The notes beneath the pieces were generated by a model. It was not told where the DNA came from and made no database searches. It saw only the letters and a program-made list of their open reading frames with translations. From NCBI RefSeq assembly GCF_004803895.1, contig NZ_CP021978.1:3038001-3102000 (forward strand): 64,000 bases of DNA. The letters run 5' to 3'. Positions within the stretch are counted from its first letter, which is position 1. Every line of letters starts with the position of its first letter. The stretch comes from Streptomyces hawaiiensis (GTDB taxonomy: Bacteria > Actinomycetota > Actinomycetes > Streptomycetales > Streptomycetaceae). Shown one piece after another: positions 1 to 8,855 of this stretch. The position numbers and the translations under genes are program-made.

Positions 1-37
1 CCTCGCTCGTCCCGCATCGCCCTGGTAGGCATGGCTC

Positions 38-1288
38 ATGGCAGCTGACGCGAACGGCCTCTCGCCCGACGTGCGGGTCCTCCGCCAGGACGATTGGGAC
101 AAGTGGTACGACACCCTGATCCGGGGCTTCGGAGGGGTGCCGGAGTCCGCCGAGGAGCGGGAGTTGTGGAACTCGCTGACCGAGTTCGACCGTTCACTCG
201 GTGTCTGGGACGGGGACGAGTGCGTGGGGACGGCCGGGGCGTTCAGCTTCCGGCTGACCGTGCCCGGCGGCGCGTCCCTGCCGGTCGCGGGCGTCACGAT
301 GGTCAGCGTGGCCGCCACGCATCGCCGGCGCGGCCTGCTGACCTCCATGATGCGGCGGCAGCTGGACGATGTGCGCGCGTGGGGTGAGCCGCTGGCCGTG
401 CTCACCGCGTCCGAGCCCGCGATCTACGGGCGGTTCGGATACGGCAACGCGACCGTCTCGTTGACCGCGGAGATCGACACGACCCGGGTACGGCTGTCGG
501 TGCCGGACGGTACGGATGACGTACGGGTGCGGTACGCGGTGCCGGCCGATGTGCTCGACGTGTGCGAGGTGGTGTACGCCCGGCTGGTCCCGGCGCGGCC
601 CGGGATGCTGGCCCGGCGGCCCGGCTGGGAGCGGCTCGGGGTGCTCGATCCGGCGAGCGAACGGGAGGGGGCGTCGCCCCTGCAGTGCGTGCTCGCCGAG
701 CGGGACGGGGAGACGGTGGGGTACGCGCGGTACCGCGTCAAGCCCGAGTGGGAGCTGTCCGGGTCCAACGGCAAGGTGGTCGTCGAGGACCTGGCGGCGC
801 TGGACCCCGCGGCGGACGCGGCGCTGTGGCGGTTCCTGTTCGGGATCGACCTGACGTCGAAGGTGACCATGCGGGGGCGTCCGGTGGACGACGCGTGGCA
901 GTACCTGGTGTCCGACCCGCGCCGGTGCCAGCCGTGGTTGCGGGACTCGCTGTACGTGCGGCCGGTGCGGGTGGGGGCCGCGCTGGAGGCGCGGACGTAT
1001 CAGAGGCCGGTGGATGTGGTGTTCGAGGTGGAGGACACGTTCTGCCCCTGGAACGCCGGGCGTTGGCGGCTGAGCGGGGATCCGAAGGGTGCGTCCTGCG
1101 AGCGTACGACGGATGCGGCTGATGTCGCCCTGTCGGTACGGGAGTTGGGCGCGGCGTACCTCGGGGGTGTCTCGCTGGCCGCGCTGGGGGCGGCCGGGCG
1201 CGTGCGGGAGATTCGGCCGGGGGCGCTGGCGGAGGCGTCGCTCGGGTTCGGGACGGGTGTGCCGCCCTGGTTGCCGCACGGGTTCTGA
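38..1288 (+). CDS. Eis-like GNAT N-acetyltransferase
   Basis: Predicted acetyl-CoA-dependent N-acetyltransferase of the Eis (enhanced intracellular survival) type, 416 aa, cytosolic. The N-terminal GNAT domain carries the acetyl-CoA loop RRRGLL near residue 97. A second GNAT-like region and an SCP2-like C-terminal region follow, as in Eis proteins of about 400 aa. The protein ends in Phe; in characterised Eis enzymes the C-terminal Phe carboxylate acts as the general base, so this fits. Family members acetylate amines, including aminoglycosides and lysines, but the substrate here cannot be read. ATG at 38 is preceded by another ATG at 31 in a different frame. It converges on the next gene with a 13-bp gap. 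Confidence 0.85.
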   Translation: MAADANGLSPDVRVLRQDDWDKWYDTLIRGFGGVPESAEERELWNSLTEFDRSLGVWDGDECVGTAGAFSFRLTVPGGASLPVAGVTMVSVAATHRRRGLLTSMMRRQLDDVRAWGEPLAVLTASEPAIYGRFGYGNATVSLTAEIDTTRVRLSVPDGTDDVRVRYAVPADVLDVCEVVYARLVPARPGMLARRPGWERLGVLDPASEREGASPLQCVLAERDGETVGYARYRVKPEWELSGSNGKVVVEDLAALDPAADAALWRFLFGIDLTSKVTMRGRPVDDAWQYLVSDPRRCQPWLRDSLYVRPVRVGAALEARTYQRPVDVVFEVEDTFCPWNAGRWRLSGDPKGASCERTTDAADVALSVRELGAAYLGGVSLAALGAAGRVREIRPGALAEASLGFGTGVPPWLPHGF

Positions 1289-1301
1289 TGCCCGGGCGGT
1301 C

Positions 1302-2111
1302 TCAGGGGCGTTGGCAGGCCGGGCACCAGAAGAGGTTGCGGGCGGCGAGGTCGGCGGTGCGGATCTCGCCACCGCAGATGTGGCAGGGCAGGTTGGCCCT
1401 GCGGTAGACGTACACCTCGCCGCCGTGGTCGTCCACGCGGGGTGGGCGGCCCATCGCCTCCGGGGTGTGCTCCGGGCGGACGGTGTCGATGCGGTTGTTG
1501 CGGACGCCCTCGTGCATGAGGTCGACGAGGTCGGTCCAGATCGCGTGCCACTCGGTGGGGGTGATGTCCTTGCCGGCGCGGTACGGGTCGATGCGGTGCC
1601 GGAAGAGGACCTCGGCGCGGTAGACGTTTCCGACGCCGGCGATGACCTTCTGGTCCATGAGGAGGGCGGCGATCGTCGTACGGCTGCGGGTGATGCGGCG
1701 GTACGCGGTGTCCGGGTCGGCGTCGTCGCGGAGGGGGTCCGGGCCCAGGCGGTCGTGTATTGCCTGCTTCTCCGGGGGTGTGATGAGGGCGCAGGTGGTG
1801 GGGCCTCGGAGGTCCACGTAGGTGGTCGCGTTCGCCAGGCGGAGGCGGACGGTGTCGGTGGGGGGAGGTTCGGGGGCCGGGCCGAAGGTGACCTTGCCGA
1901 AGAGGCCGAGGTGGATGTGGACCCAGTCGGTGTCGCGGAAGCCTAGGAAGAGGTGTTTGCCGTGGGCTTCCGTGTGGGTGAGTTCCGTGCCGGTGAGGAG
2001 GGTGGCGGCGGGGGTGAACTTGCCCTGGGGGCTGGTGGTGCGGGGTTTTGTGCCGAGGAAGGCGGCGGCGTAGTCCTGGGCGAGGCGGTGGATGGTGTGG
2101 CCTTCCGGCAC
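1302..2111 (-). CDS. nei: Fpg/Nei family DNA glycosylase (endonuclease VIII-like)
   Basis: Base-excision repair glycosylase/AP lyase, 269 aa. It starts PEGHTIHR after the initiator, giving the catalytic N-terminal Pro2 and Glu3 of the family. The conserved turn lysine is in AHGKHLF. The C-terminus has a CxxC...CxxC zinc finger (CHIC and CPAC) followed by the last residues. The GTG start at 2111 is chosen because catalysis needs Pro at position 2 and because AAGGAG lies 5-6 nt upstream; longer frames only add low-complexity spacer sequence. The PEGHT start resembles mycobacterial Nei1 (Rv2464c), which also sits beside rpiB. Confidence 0.92.
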   Translation of the reverse strand: MPEGHTIHRLAQDYAAAFLGTKPRTTSPQGKFTPAATLLTGTELTHTEAHGKHLFLGFRDTDWVHIHLGLFGKVTFGPAPEPPPTDTVRLRLANATTYVDLRGPTTCALITPPEKQAIHDRLGPDPLRDDADPDTAYRRITRSRTTIAALLMDQKVIAGVGNVYRAEVLFRHRIDPYRAGKDITPTEWHAIWTDLVDLMHEGVRNNRIDTVRPEHTPEAMGRPPRVDDHGGEVYVYRRANLPCHICGGEIRTADLAARNLFWCPACQRP

Positions 2112-2160
2112 GGGTTCTCCTTGTGATCGTTGCCCTTTTGCCCACCCGCCCGCCCGCCCG

Positions 2161-2368
2161 CCCGACACGGTTGGTCGAGAGACCGAGGTCGAAACGCCTC
2201 GGGGCTCCGCCCCGGACCCCCGAACCTTTCCCACCCACCCACCCGACACGGTTGGTCGAGAGGTCGACGTCGAAAGGCCTCGGGGCTCCGCCCCGGGCCC
2301 CGGCGGGACTTCGTCCCCTGCACCCCTCTCGGGGGCTCCGCCCCCATACCCCCGCGGGGCTCCGCCCC
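2161..2368. repeat. two 60-bp direct repeats with GGGGCTCCGCCCC hairpins
   Basis: The copy at 2161-2220 and the copy at 2242-2301 differ at about five of 60 positions. Each ends in the self-complementary element GGGGCTCCGCCCC. That hairpin occurs four times, at 2201, 2282, about 2332 and 2356. This GC-rich hairpin is a common intergenic element in Streptomyces and probably works as a terminator or RNA-stabilising structure; the function is inferred. Confidence 0.7.
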
Positions 2369-2520
2369 AGACCCCGACACAACTACGACCCTGCCCGGGG
2401 GCAAAGTTCCGGCCCTGCCCGGGGACCGAGTTCCGGCCCTGCCGGGGGCAGAGCTCCCGCATGCCTGAGGCCAGAGCTCCCGCCCTACCTTGGGCCAGAG
2501 CTACGGCCCTGCCGGGCTCC

Positions 2521-2768
2521 ACGAACCCCCGCCCTACCCACGGGGCAGAGTCCCGGCCCTGCCCAGCTCCACGAACCCCCGCCCTACCCAGGGCCCAGAG
2601 TCCCGGCCCTGCCCAGCTCCACGAACCCCCGCCCTACCCAGGGCCCAGAGTCCCGGCCCTGCCCAGCTCCACGAACCCCCGCCCTACCCAGGGCCCAGAG
2701 TCCCGGCCCTGCCCAGCTCCACGAACCCGCCCTACCCAGGGCCCAGAGTCCCGGCCCTGCCCAGCTCC
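2521..2768. repeat. tandem array of 48-50 bp units (5 copies)
   Basis: Units begin at 2521, 2571, 2621, 2671 and 2721. Units 2-4 are identical over 50 bp, unit 1 differs in a few bases and unit 5 has lost 2 bp. Degenerate relatives continue on both sides from about 2400 to 2870. There are no unique spacers, so it is not a CRISPR array. Near-identity of the central units points to recent slippage or unequal crossing-over. Confidence 0.85.
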
Positions 2769-2968
2769 ACGAACCCGCCCTACCCAGGGGGCAGAGCTCC
2801 GGCCCTACTAGGCTGCAGAGCTCCATCCCGCCCGGGGGCAGAGCTCCCCCTGCCCGAGGCGGAGCTCCCCCCGCCCGGGGCAGGGCTTGGGTGGCGAGGC
2901 CGTGGTCGAGGTCGTGGTGGCGCCTCGGCCGTGTGGGTCGGGTGTCAAGGGCGCCCCGCAGGGGTGGG

Positions 2969-3454
2969 TTACTGCTGGGGGTGGTGCGGGGGGATCGGGG
3001 GGAGGTCGCCGGTCGTTTCGTAGGCCGCGAGCATGTCGATTCGGCGGATGTGACGTTCGTCATCGGAGAACGGCGTGCCGAGGAAGGTCTCCACGAACTT
3101 CGTCGCCTCGTCCTGCGAGTGCATGCGCGCGCCCACCGCGACGACGTTCGCGTTGTTGTGCTGGCGGCCCAGGGACGCCGTCTCCTCGCTCCAGGCGAGG
3201 GCCGCGCGGACGCCCTTGACCTTGTTCGCGGCGATCTGCTCGCCGTTGCCCGAGCCGCCGATGACGACGCCGAGGGCGTCGGGGTCCGCGGCGGTGCGCT
3301 CCGCTGCGCGAAGGCAGAAGGGCGGGTAGTCGTCCTGGGCGTCGTAGATGTGCGGGCCGCAGTCGACGGGGTCGTGACCCGCCTCCTTCAGCCACTCGAC
3401 GAGGTGGTTCTTGAGTTCGTAGCCCGCATGGTCCGAGCCGAGGTACACGCGCAT
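2969..3454 (-). CDS. rpiB: ribose-5-phosphate isomerase B
   Basis: Interconverts ribose 5-phosphate and ribulose 5-phosphate in the pentose phosphate pathway. The 161-aa length is normal for RpiB/LacAB family proteins. It begins MRVYLGSDHAGYELK, with the family SDHAG motif, and has the GSGNGE anion loop and the RQHNNANV segment. The C-terminal tail is Pro/His rich and probably disordered. ATG at 3454 is the only good start. It is divergent from the permease gene. Confidence 0.95.
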   Translation of the reverse strand: MRVYLGSDHAGYELKNHLVEWLKEAGHDPVDCGPHIYDAQDDYPPFCLRAAERTAADPDALGVVIGGSGNGEQIAANKVKGVRAALAWSEETASLGRQHNNANVVAVGARMHSQDEATKFVETFLGTPFSDDERHIRRIDMLAAYETTGDLPPIPPHHPQQ

Positions 3455-3539
3455 GGGACGAGTGTGACACGGGTGTTTCGGGGAAGGCGCGCGGGGTGGC
3501 GCTCATGAAAACTCGAGGCAAATGTGAGCCGCATTACTG

Positions 3540-3557
3540 AACCTCAGGAAAACCTCA
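3540..3557. promoter_or_regulatory. paired AACCTCA direct repeats
   Basis: AACCTCA occurs at 3540-3546 and again at 3551-3557, 11 bp apart (about one helical turn), in the 279-bp divergent region between rpiB and the permease. The spacing suits a protein binding one DNA face. No regulator can be named; a chance pair is possible. Confidence 0.25.
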
Positions 3558-3733
3558 AGTAACAATCTGGATTCAAAGGTTCTCCTGATCGTTCACCTCC
3601 GATTCACTGGACCGGCTCGTGCACCGCTCGTGCGAGCCCCCCGTACACCGCCATGCCGCGACACACCCCGTTCGTACGGCTCGTGCGGTCCCGTACGGAA
3701 GTACAGCTCCCCGGCGCAAAGGAAATCCGTTCC

Positions 3734-5224
3734 ATGACCTCGCAGCCGACTCTGAACAAGACCGGAAACGACCCCGGAGGGCCCGGAGAACCCGGAGCCG
3801 AGGGCTCCGGACTGCAGGCCGGGCTCAAGAACCGGCATCTTTCGATGATCGCCATCGGTGGTGTCATCGGCGCCGGACTCTTCGTGGGGTCCAGCTCCGG
3901 TATCGCCACCGCCGGGCCCGGCATCCTGCTGTCGTACGCCCTCGTCGGCACGCTCGTGGTGCTGGTGATGCGGATGCTCGGTGAGATGTCGGCCGCCAAC
4001 CCGACCTCGGGTTCCTTCTCCGCCCATGCCGACCGGGCCCTCGGGCCCTGGGCCGGTTTCTCCATCGGCTGGCTGTACTGGTTCTTCTGGGTGGTCGTAC
4101 TGGCGGTCGAGGCGACCGCCGGCGCCGTGATCCTGGAGGGCTGGATACCGGCCGTGCCGCAGTGGGGCTGGGCCCTGATCGTGATGCTGGTGCTGACCGC
4201 CACCAACCTGGTCTCCGTCGGCTCCTACGGCGAGTTCGAGTTCTGGTTCGCGGGCATCAAGGTCGTCGCCATCGCCGCGTTCATCGTCATCGGCGGGCTG
4301 GCGGTCTTCGGAGTGCTGCCCGGTGTGGACAGTGAGCAGGCCGGGCTGAGCAACCTCACCGCGCACGGCGGCTTCCTGCCCCACGGGGCCGGCGCCATCC
4401 TCACCGGTGTGCTGCTCGTCGTCTTCTCCTTCATGGGCAGCGAGATCGCCACCCTGGCCGCCGGTGAGTCCGAGAACCCGCGGCAGGCCGTCACCAAGGC
4501 CACCAACAGCATCATCTGGCGTGTCGCCGTCTTCTACCTCGGCTCGATCGCGGTCGTCGTGTGCCTCCTGCCGTGGGACAGCAAGTCCATCACCAAGGAC
4601 GGCTCCTACGTCGCCGCGCTCGACTCCCTCGGCATCGCGCACGCCGGTCAGATCATGAACTTCATCGTGCTGACCTCGGTGCTGTCCTGTCTCAACTCCG
4701 GCCTCTACACCGCCTCCCGGATGGCCTTCTCCCTCGGCCGGCGCGGCGACGCGCCGAAGGCCTTCGCCCGCACGACCTCCAACGGCGTGCCGCGCACGGC
4801 GATCCTGGCCTCTGTCGCCTTCGGCTTCGTCGCGGTCTTCTTCAACTACAAGTTCCCGGACTCCGTCTTCCTCTTCCTGGTGAACTCCAGTGGCGCGGTC
4901 GCCCTGTTCGTGTGGCTGGTGATCTGCTTCAGCCAGCTGCGCATGCGGAAGATCATCAAGGCGGAGTCGCCCGAGAAGCTCGTGGTGAAGATGTGGCTGT
5001 ACCCGTATCTGACGTGGGCGACTGCCGCGCTGATCGTGTTCATCCTCGGCTACATGCTCACCGACACCGAGCACGACGGGCGCCAGACCATCCTGCTGTC
5101 GCTGCTCGTCGCGGCGGTGGTGCTCGTCATCGCCTTCGTGAAGCAGAAGGTCCGTGGGGGCCGCCCTGCCGCCGGTGCCCCGCAGGAGCAGGCCGCGGAG
5201 CGGAACGAGGTCTCGGCCGGCTGA
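3734..5224 (+). CDS. amino-acid permease (APC superfamily, GabP/AnsP-like)
   Basis: Inner-membrane amino-acid/proton symporter of the APC family, 496 aa with about 12 hydrophobic segments. The first helix has the family signature [14 protein letters not shown], and [11 protein letters not shown] follows in helix 5-6. The charged N-terminus (about 30 residues, Gly/Pro rich) and C-terminal tail are cytoplasmic. ATG at 3734 is preferred over an upstream in-frame ATG at 3653 because AAAGGA lies about 11 nt upstream and homologues start near here. It is closely related to the permease at 9444-10826. Substrate unknown; GABA, arginine or asparagine are family options. Confidence 0.88.
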   Translation: MTSQPTLNKTGNDPGGPGEPGAEGSGLQAGLKNRHLSMIAIGGVIGAGLFVGSSSGIATAGPGILLSYALVGTLVVLVMRMLGEMSAANPTSGSFSAHADRALGPWAGFSIGWLYWFFWVVVLAVEATAGAVILEGWIPAVPQWGWALIVMLVLTATNLVSVGSYGEFEFWFAGIKVVAIAAFIVIGGLAVFGVLPGVDSEQAGLSNLTAHGGFLPHGAGAILTGVLLVVFSFMGSEIATLAAGESENPRQAVTKATNSIIWRVAVFYLGSIAVVVCLLPWDSKSITKDGSYVAALDSLGIAHAGQIMNFIVLTSVLSCLNSGLYTASRMAFSLGRRGDAPKAFARTTSNGVPRTAILASVAFGFVAVFFNYKFPDSVFLFLVNSSGAVALFVWLVICFSQLRMRKIIKAESPEKLVVKMWLYPYLTWATAALIVFILGYMLTDTEHDGRQTILLSLLVAAVVLVIAFVKQKVRGGRPAAGAPQEQAAERNEVSAG

Positions 5225-5250
5225 TCCTGCGGCCGCTCACCGTTCGTCGT

Positions 5251-5308
5251 GAACGGGGGCCCGTGGCGCGTGCGGCCGTCCGGCCGCACGCGTCACGGGC
5301 CCCCGTTC
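5251..5308. terminator. very long bidirectional hairpin terminator
   Basis: An inverted repeat with a 28-bp stem, one mismatch and a 2-nt loop separates the convergent permease and kinase genes. Its symmetry lets it terminate both. A short T-run follows on the plus strand. Confidence 0.85.
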
Positions 5309-5315
5309 CGTTTGC

Positions 5316-7307
5316 CTACAGCACCGTGAAACTGTCCTTGACCTTGTCGTAGGTGGCGAGTGCCTCCTGCTCGATCCCGTCCTCGTACCACGTGTTGACC
5401 TGGTACGACTTGCCGGTCACGTTGAAACCGAGCAGGCGGGCGTGCCAGTGGACGCCCCGCAGCGTGAACGTGTACTCCCAGACCACCGCCGGGTGACCGC
5501 GGAACGTCGTCTCCTCCAGGCGGATCTTGCGGTAGTCCTGGCCCTGGTGGGCGTTGCGCTCCGAGGTCTGCCACGTCTCCAGCAGGTCGCCGCGGGCCAG
5601 GGAGGACTTGCCGACCAGCTCCTGGGCGCCGTCCGGGGAGGTGTAGTGCACCTCCGCGCCCGTCTTCACATCCCGCCGCCAGCCGTCCGGCGTCGCCCAG
5701 GCGAACCCGCCGGCCTCCCGGTGTGTGCCGGGCGGCAGGGTCTGCGGCCTGGTGGTGCCCTCGACGGTGGGCGTGGGGGTGGGCTGCGAGGGGGTGGTGT
5801 CGTCGGTGGCGGCCGGCGCGGACGCCGAGGATCCGGCGCGGGGGGTGTCGTCGCCGCCCGGTGAGCCTGATGACGTCGCCAGCAGGATTCCCACGACCGT
5901 GCCGGCGGTGACCAAAGTGGCTGCGGCGGTGGTGAGCACCGTACGGCGGCGGCGGCCTGCGCCGGTACGGGGGCGGGGTGTGGCCGGGAGGGCCGGGCCG
6001 GGGAGTTCGCCCGGCGGCACCGGCGTGGGTGTGGGGTGGGGGCGGCGCTCGGTCTCCGCCTGTGCGCGGGTGAGGGAAACGGGGCCCTGGGCCTTCGCGG
6101 ACGTTTTCGTGGGTGTGGTGTGTGTGAGGTGCGGGTCAGGGTGTGGCTCCGGGACGGGAGCGGGCCTGCGGGGGTCCCGGGGCGGCGGGAGGTGGGCGGG
6201 GGCTGGTGATTCCCGCGGGGGTGTGCGCAGAGGTGCCCGCGACTGCGGCTCCGGGGCCGGTCGTTGTCCCCCGAGGGTGGTTTCCAGAACGGGGGCGGCC
6301 GCCGGCTGCGGACCCGGTGTGGACTCGTCGTCCGGCACGCCCTCCGGTTCCGGCTCCCGCTCCGGGCTCGCGGGCGACGTGGACGCCTCCCGCGGCCCCA
6401 CCGCGACCGTCGGTGTCGGAGCCGGGAACGCCACCGGTCGCAGCGCCGTTTCCAGAGCCTCCAGGTCCGGGCGGGCCGACGGTTCCTTCGCCAGCAGGGA
6501 CGTCAGGGTGTCCCGCAACGGGCCCGACGTGGCGGGGAGTTCCGGCTCCTCGTACAGGACCGCGTGCAGGGTCGCCAGCGTGGTGTCGCGGGAGAACGGG
6601 GAGCGGCCGCCCAGGGCCGCGCAGAGGGTCGCGCCGAGGGACCAGACGTCGGACGGTGGGCCCTGGGGGCGGCCGGAGATGCGCTCGGGGGCCATGTAGT
6701 CGGGCGAGCCGACCAGCATGCCGACCATCGTGAGCGCTTTGGCGTCCTGGATCGCGGCGATGCCGAAGTCGGTGAGGACGACCCGCCGTCCCTGGCCGGA
6801 ACCGTTGCCGTTGCCGCGTGCGGATCCGGCCATGCCGTCCGCGTGTTCCACTAGCACGTTTCCGGGCTTGATGTCGCGGTGCAGTACGCCGCGTTCGTGC
6901 ACCTGCCGTAGCGCCGCGACCAGACCGAGTCCGAGGCGGGCCGTCTCGCCGGGGCTCAGTGGGCCCGTCTCCGCGAGGATCCGTTCGAGGGATCGGCCTG
7001 CCACCAACTCCATGACGATCCACAGGCGTTCGCCCTCGTCGACCACGTCGTAGACGCGTACGACATTGGGGTGGTCGATCCTGGCCGTGGCCCTGGCCTC
7101 GCGCAGGGTGCGTTCGCGGCGGGTCCTGCTGTCCTCCGCGTCGAGACCGTCGATCCGCATTTCCTTGACGGCGATCTGCCGGTCGAGTATTTCGTCGGCG
7201 GCTCGCCACACCCGCCCCATTCCCCCCTGGCCGATACTTTCGACCAACCGATAGCGTCCCGCCACCAATATCCCTGGAACACCGCCACTGTTCGCATTCC
7301 CCGGCAA
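5316..7307 (-). CDS. receptor-type Ser/Thr protein kinase (PknB-like, PASTA-less)
   Basis: Membrane Hanks-type kinase, 663 aa. Kinase domain residues 19-280: Gly loop GQGGMG at 26-31, Lys48 in AVKEM, HRDIKPGN with catalytic Asp145, DFG with Asp180. A long Pro-rich linker follows, then a basic stop-transfer RRRR and one membrane helix (about 455-478). The outer part is a Thr/Pro stalk and a C-terminal domain of about 135 residues without PASTA repeats, possibly a PsbP/Mog1-like fold. The first codon of the longest frame is TTG at 7307; GTG at 7265, preceded by AGGGA, is a real alternative and loses no kinase motif. Ligand unknown. Confidence 0.9.
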   Translation of the reverse strand: MPGNANSGGVPGILVAGRYRLVESIGQGGMGRVWRAADEILDRQIAVKEMRIDGLDAEDSRTRRERTLREARATARIDHPNVVRVYDVVDEGERLWIVMELVAGRSLERILAETGPLSPGETARLGLGLVAALRQVHERGVLHRDIKPGNVLVEHADGMAGSARGNGNGSGQGRRVVLTDFGIAAIQDAKALTMVGMLVGSPDYMAPERISGRPQGPPSDVWSLGATLCAALGGRSPFSRDTTLATLHAVLYEEPELPATSGPLRDTLTSLLAKEPSARPDLEALETALRPVAFPAPTPTVAVGPREASTSPASPEREPEPEGVPDDESTPGPQPAAAPVLETTLGGQRPAPEPQSRAPLRTPPRESPAPAHLPPPRDPRRPAPVPEPHPDPHLTHTTPTKTSAKAQGPVSLTRAQAETERRPHPTPTPVPPGELPGPALPATPRPRTGAGRRRRTVLTTAAATLVTAGTVVGILLATSSGSPGGDDTPRAGSSASAPAATDDTTPSQPTPTPTVEGTTRPQTLPPGTHREAGGFAWATPDGWRRDVKTGAEVHYTSPDGAQELVGKSSLARGDLLETWQTSERNAHQGQDYRKIRLEETTFRGHPAVVWEYTFTLRGVHWHARLLGFNVTGKSYQVNTWYEDGIEQEALATYDKVKDSFTVL

Positions 7308-7461
7308 TCCGCTGCACCCCCTCCACGACGCCGCGACCGACTCCAGTGAAACACAACGGTCACACTTCGCGCCGCATCAGGATAGTGCGGTGAAATCTTG
7401 TGGTACCTCTTTCAGTGCTGCGAATTCAGGCGCAGCCCAGGGGGACGCAAGGGGGACGAAC

Positions 7462-8187
7462 ATGAGTTCTCGTCGTACGACAGCGGTCGCGGGATCGCTG
7501 GTCATGGCATCTTTCTCGGCGGTGATGATCCTTTCCGGGACGGCCGGCGCGGAGGACGAAGGGCCCGCGAGCGGCAAGGGGGGAAAGGCGGTTGACGAGG
7601 CGCCGGCAGGGGTGAGGCTCACGACGCTGCTGCCCGGGAAGATCTCGGTCGACAACGGTTCGGAAAAGACGGCGATTACCGCCACGGTGAAGAACGAGGG
7701 GAGCAAGGACAGCGGGAAGATCAGGCTGTTGGTGGTCGGTTTCGACGGGCTTGTCGTCAAGGGCGTCGAGGGATGCTCGGCGATACCCGAGAACGGACTT
7801 CCGGAGGGTTCGAACAGCGGATTCGCATGCCCGATCGACAATCTCGCGGCCGGTAAGTCGAAGTCGTACGCCGTGGACGCGACGTTCGACCTCGGCAAGA
7901 CCGGGAAGATCTGTCTGCCCGTGCAGACGGACGACGGGAAGAAGACCTTCTGGCAGCAGGGCCCGGTGCCGTTCGGCACGAGCAATCCGTCGCCGGACGC
8001 CCCGGCCACGCCGCTGCTGCTCGGCACCGACAACGAGCCGGCGGGTCCGGGCGGCAAGAAGCTGCCGAAGACCGGTCCGGCCCGTGATCTGCTGCCGCTG
8101 GGCGCGGCCGGTGCGTCGCTGCTCGTGGCGGGCGTGGCCGGAATGCGGTGGTCGCAGCGACGGCGGCCGGTGACTCAGGAGGGCTGA
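7462..8187 (+). CDS. sortase-anchored (LPXTG) surface protein
   Basis: Secreted cell-wall protein, 241 aa. It has an N-terminal signal peptide (RR then a hydrophobic stretch, cleavage near TAGA), an extracellular domain with an isolated Cys pair (ex-disulfide candidates), then the sorting signal LPKTG at about 201-205, a hydrophobic helix and a basic RRR tail. A sortase would cleave LPKTG and attach the protein to peptidoglycan. ATG at 7462 is chosen over 7390 because AAGGGGGA sits just upstream and the signal peptide begins there. It is divergent from the kinase gene. Molecular role unknown. Confidence 0.85.
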   Translation: MSSRRTTAVAGSLVMASFSAVMILSGTAGAEDEGPASGKGGKAVDEAPAGVRLTTLLPGKISVDNGSEKTAITATVKNEGSKDSGKIRLLVVGFDGLVVKGVEGCSAIPENGLPEGSNSGFACPIDNLAAGKSKSYAVDATFDLGKTGKICLPVQTDDGKKTFWQQGPVPFGTSNPSPDAPATPLLLGTDNEPAGPGGKKLPKTGPARDLLPLGAAGASLLVAGVAGMRWSQRRRPVTQEG

Positions 8188-8217
8188 ATCGGCCCCCCGT
8201 CGCGCCGCGCGGACGCG

Positions 8218-8257
8218 GAGAGGCCCGCCGGGGACATCGTGCCCCGGCGGGCCTCTC
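8218..8257. terminator. strong hairpin terminator
   Basis: A perfect 16-bp stem with a 7-8 nt loop lies between the convergent LPXTG gene and bioY and can serve both. Confidence 0.85.
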
Positions 8258-8273
8258 GGCAATACCCGCGGTT

Positions 8274-8855
8274 TCAGTGCTTGTTCGCGAACTTCCAGGC
8301 CGTCGGCAGGGCGCCCATCGCCAGCGCCGCCTTCAGCGCGTCGCCGATGAGGAAGGGCGTGAGGCCGGCCGCGATCGCGGCGGTGGCGGACATGCCGGTG
8401 GCGAGGGCCAGGTAGGGCACGCCGATGGCGTAGATGATCGCCTCGCCCACCAGCATCGTGCCGGCCATGCGCAGCATCGAGCGGTCGGCGCCGCGGCGGG
8501 CCAGGGCGCCGACGACGGTGGAGGCGAGGATCATGCCGAGGATGTAGCCGAAGGAGGGGGCGACACCGGAGGAGGCGCCGGCGAACCACGGCACCCCGGC
8601 GATGCCCGCGAGGGCGTACAGCGCGAGCGCGAGGAAGCCGCGGCCGGCGCCGAGGGACGTGCCGACGAGCAGCGCGGCGAAGGTCTGGCCGGTCACCGGC
8701 ACCGGGGAGCCCGGCACGGGCACGGAGATCTGGGCGGCGAGGCCGGTGAGCGCGGCGCCGCCGAGCACGAGGGCCGCGTCCCGGACTCGGGAGGCGGGGA
8801 GCAGGTCGGCGAGGACCTGTCCGGCGCGGGCGGGTGTGGCGGCAGCGGTGCTCAT
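8274..8855 (-). CDS. bioY: BioY biotin transporter (ECF S component)
   Basis: Substrate-binding membrane subunit of a biotin energy-coupling-factor transporter, 193 aa with about six helices. The region around VPVPGSPVPVTGQTF and the GRGFLALALYALAGIAGVP segment are typical BioY sequence. No BioM/BioN ATPase or transmembrane partner is adjacent, so it either works alone or shares a general ECF module encoded elsewhere. ATG at 8855 follows GGAG and removes an upstream extension that would be non-membrane low complexity. Confidence 0.93.
   Translation of the reverse strand: MSTAAATPARAGQVLADLLPASRVRDAALVLGGAALTGLAAQISVPVPGSPVPVTGQTFAALLVGTSLGAGRGFLALALYALAGIAGVPWFAGASSGVAPSFGYILGMILASTVVGALARRGADRSMLRMAGTMLVGEAIIYAIGVPYLALATGMSATAAIAAGLTPFLIGDALKAALAMGALPTAWKFANKH

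Larger units (their letters stand above)
2112..2968. other. 857-bp repeat-rich non-coding spacer
   Basis: No gene is supported between nei and rpiB. Long frames cross the region on both strands but their products are Pro/Arg/Gly low complexity that follows the DNA repeats. The contents are two 60-bp direct repeats with hairpins, then a tandem array (both listed separately), then degenerate GC-rich sequence up to the rpiB stop. It is upstream of nei and downstream of rpiB, both on the minus strand, so it can act as the rpiB 3' end and the nei leader. Confidence 0.7.

Noticed and set aside
2521..2768. CRISPR array
   Set aside because: Units are directly adjacent with no unique spacers, and there are no cas genes in the window.
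2048..3508. 486-aa plus-strand frame across the repeats
   Set aside because: Product is Pro/Arg low complexity dictated by the tandem DNA repeats and antisense to rpiB.
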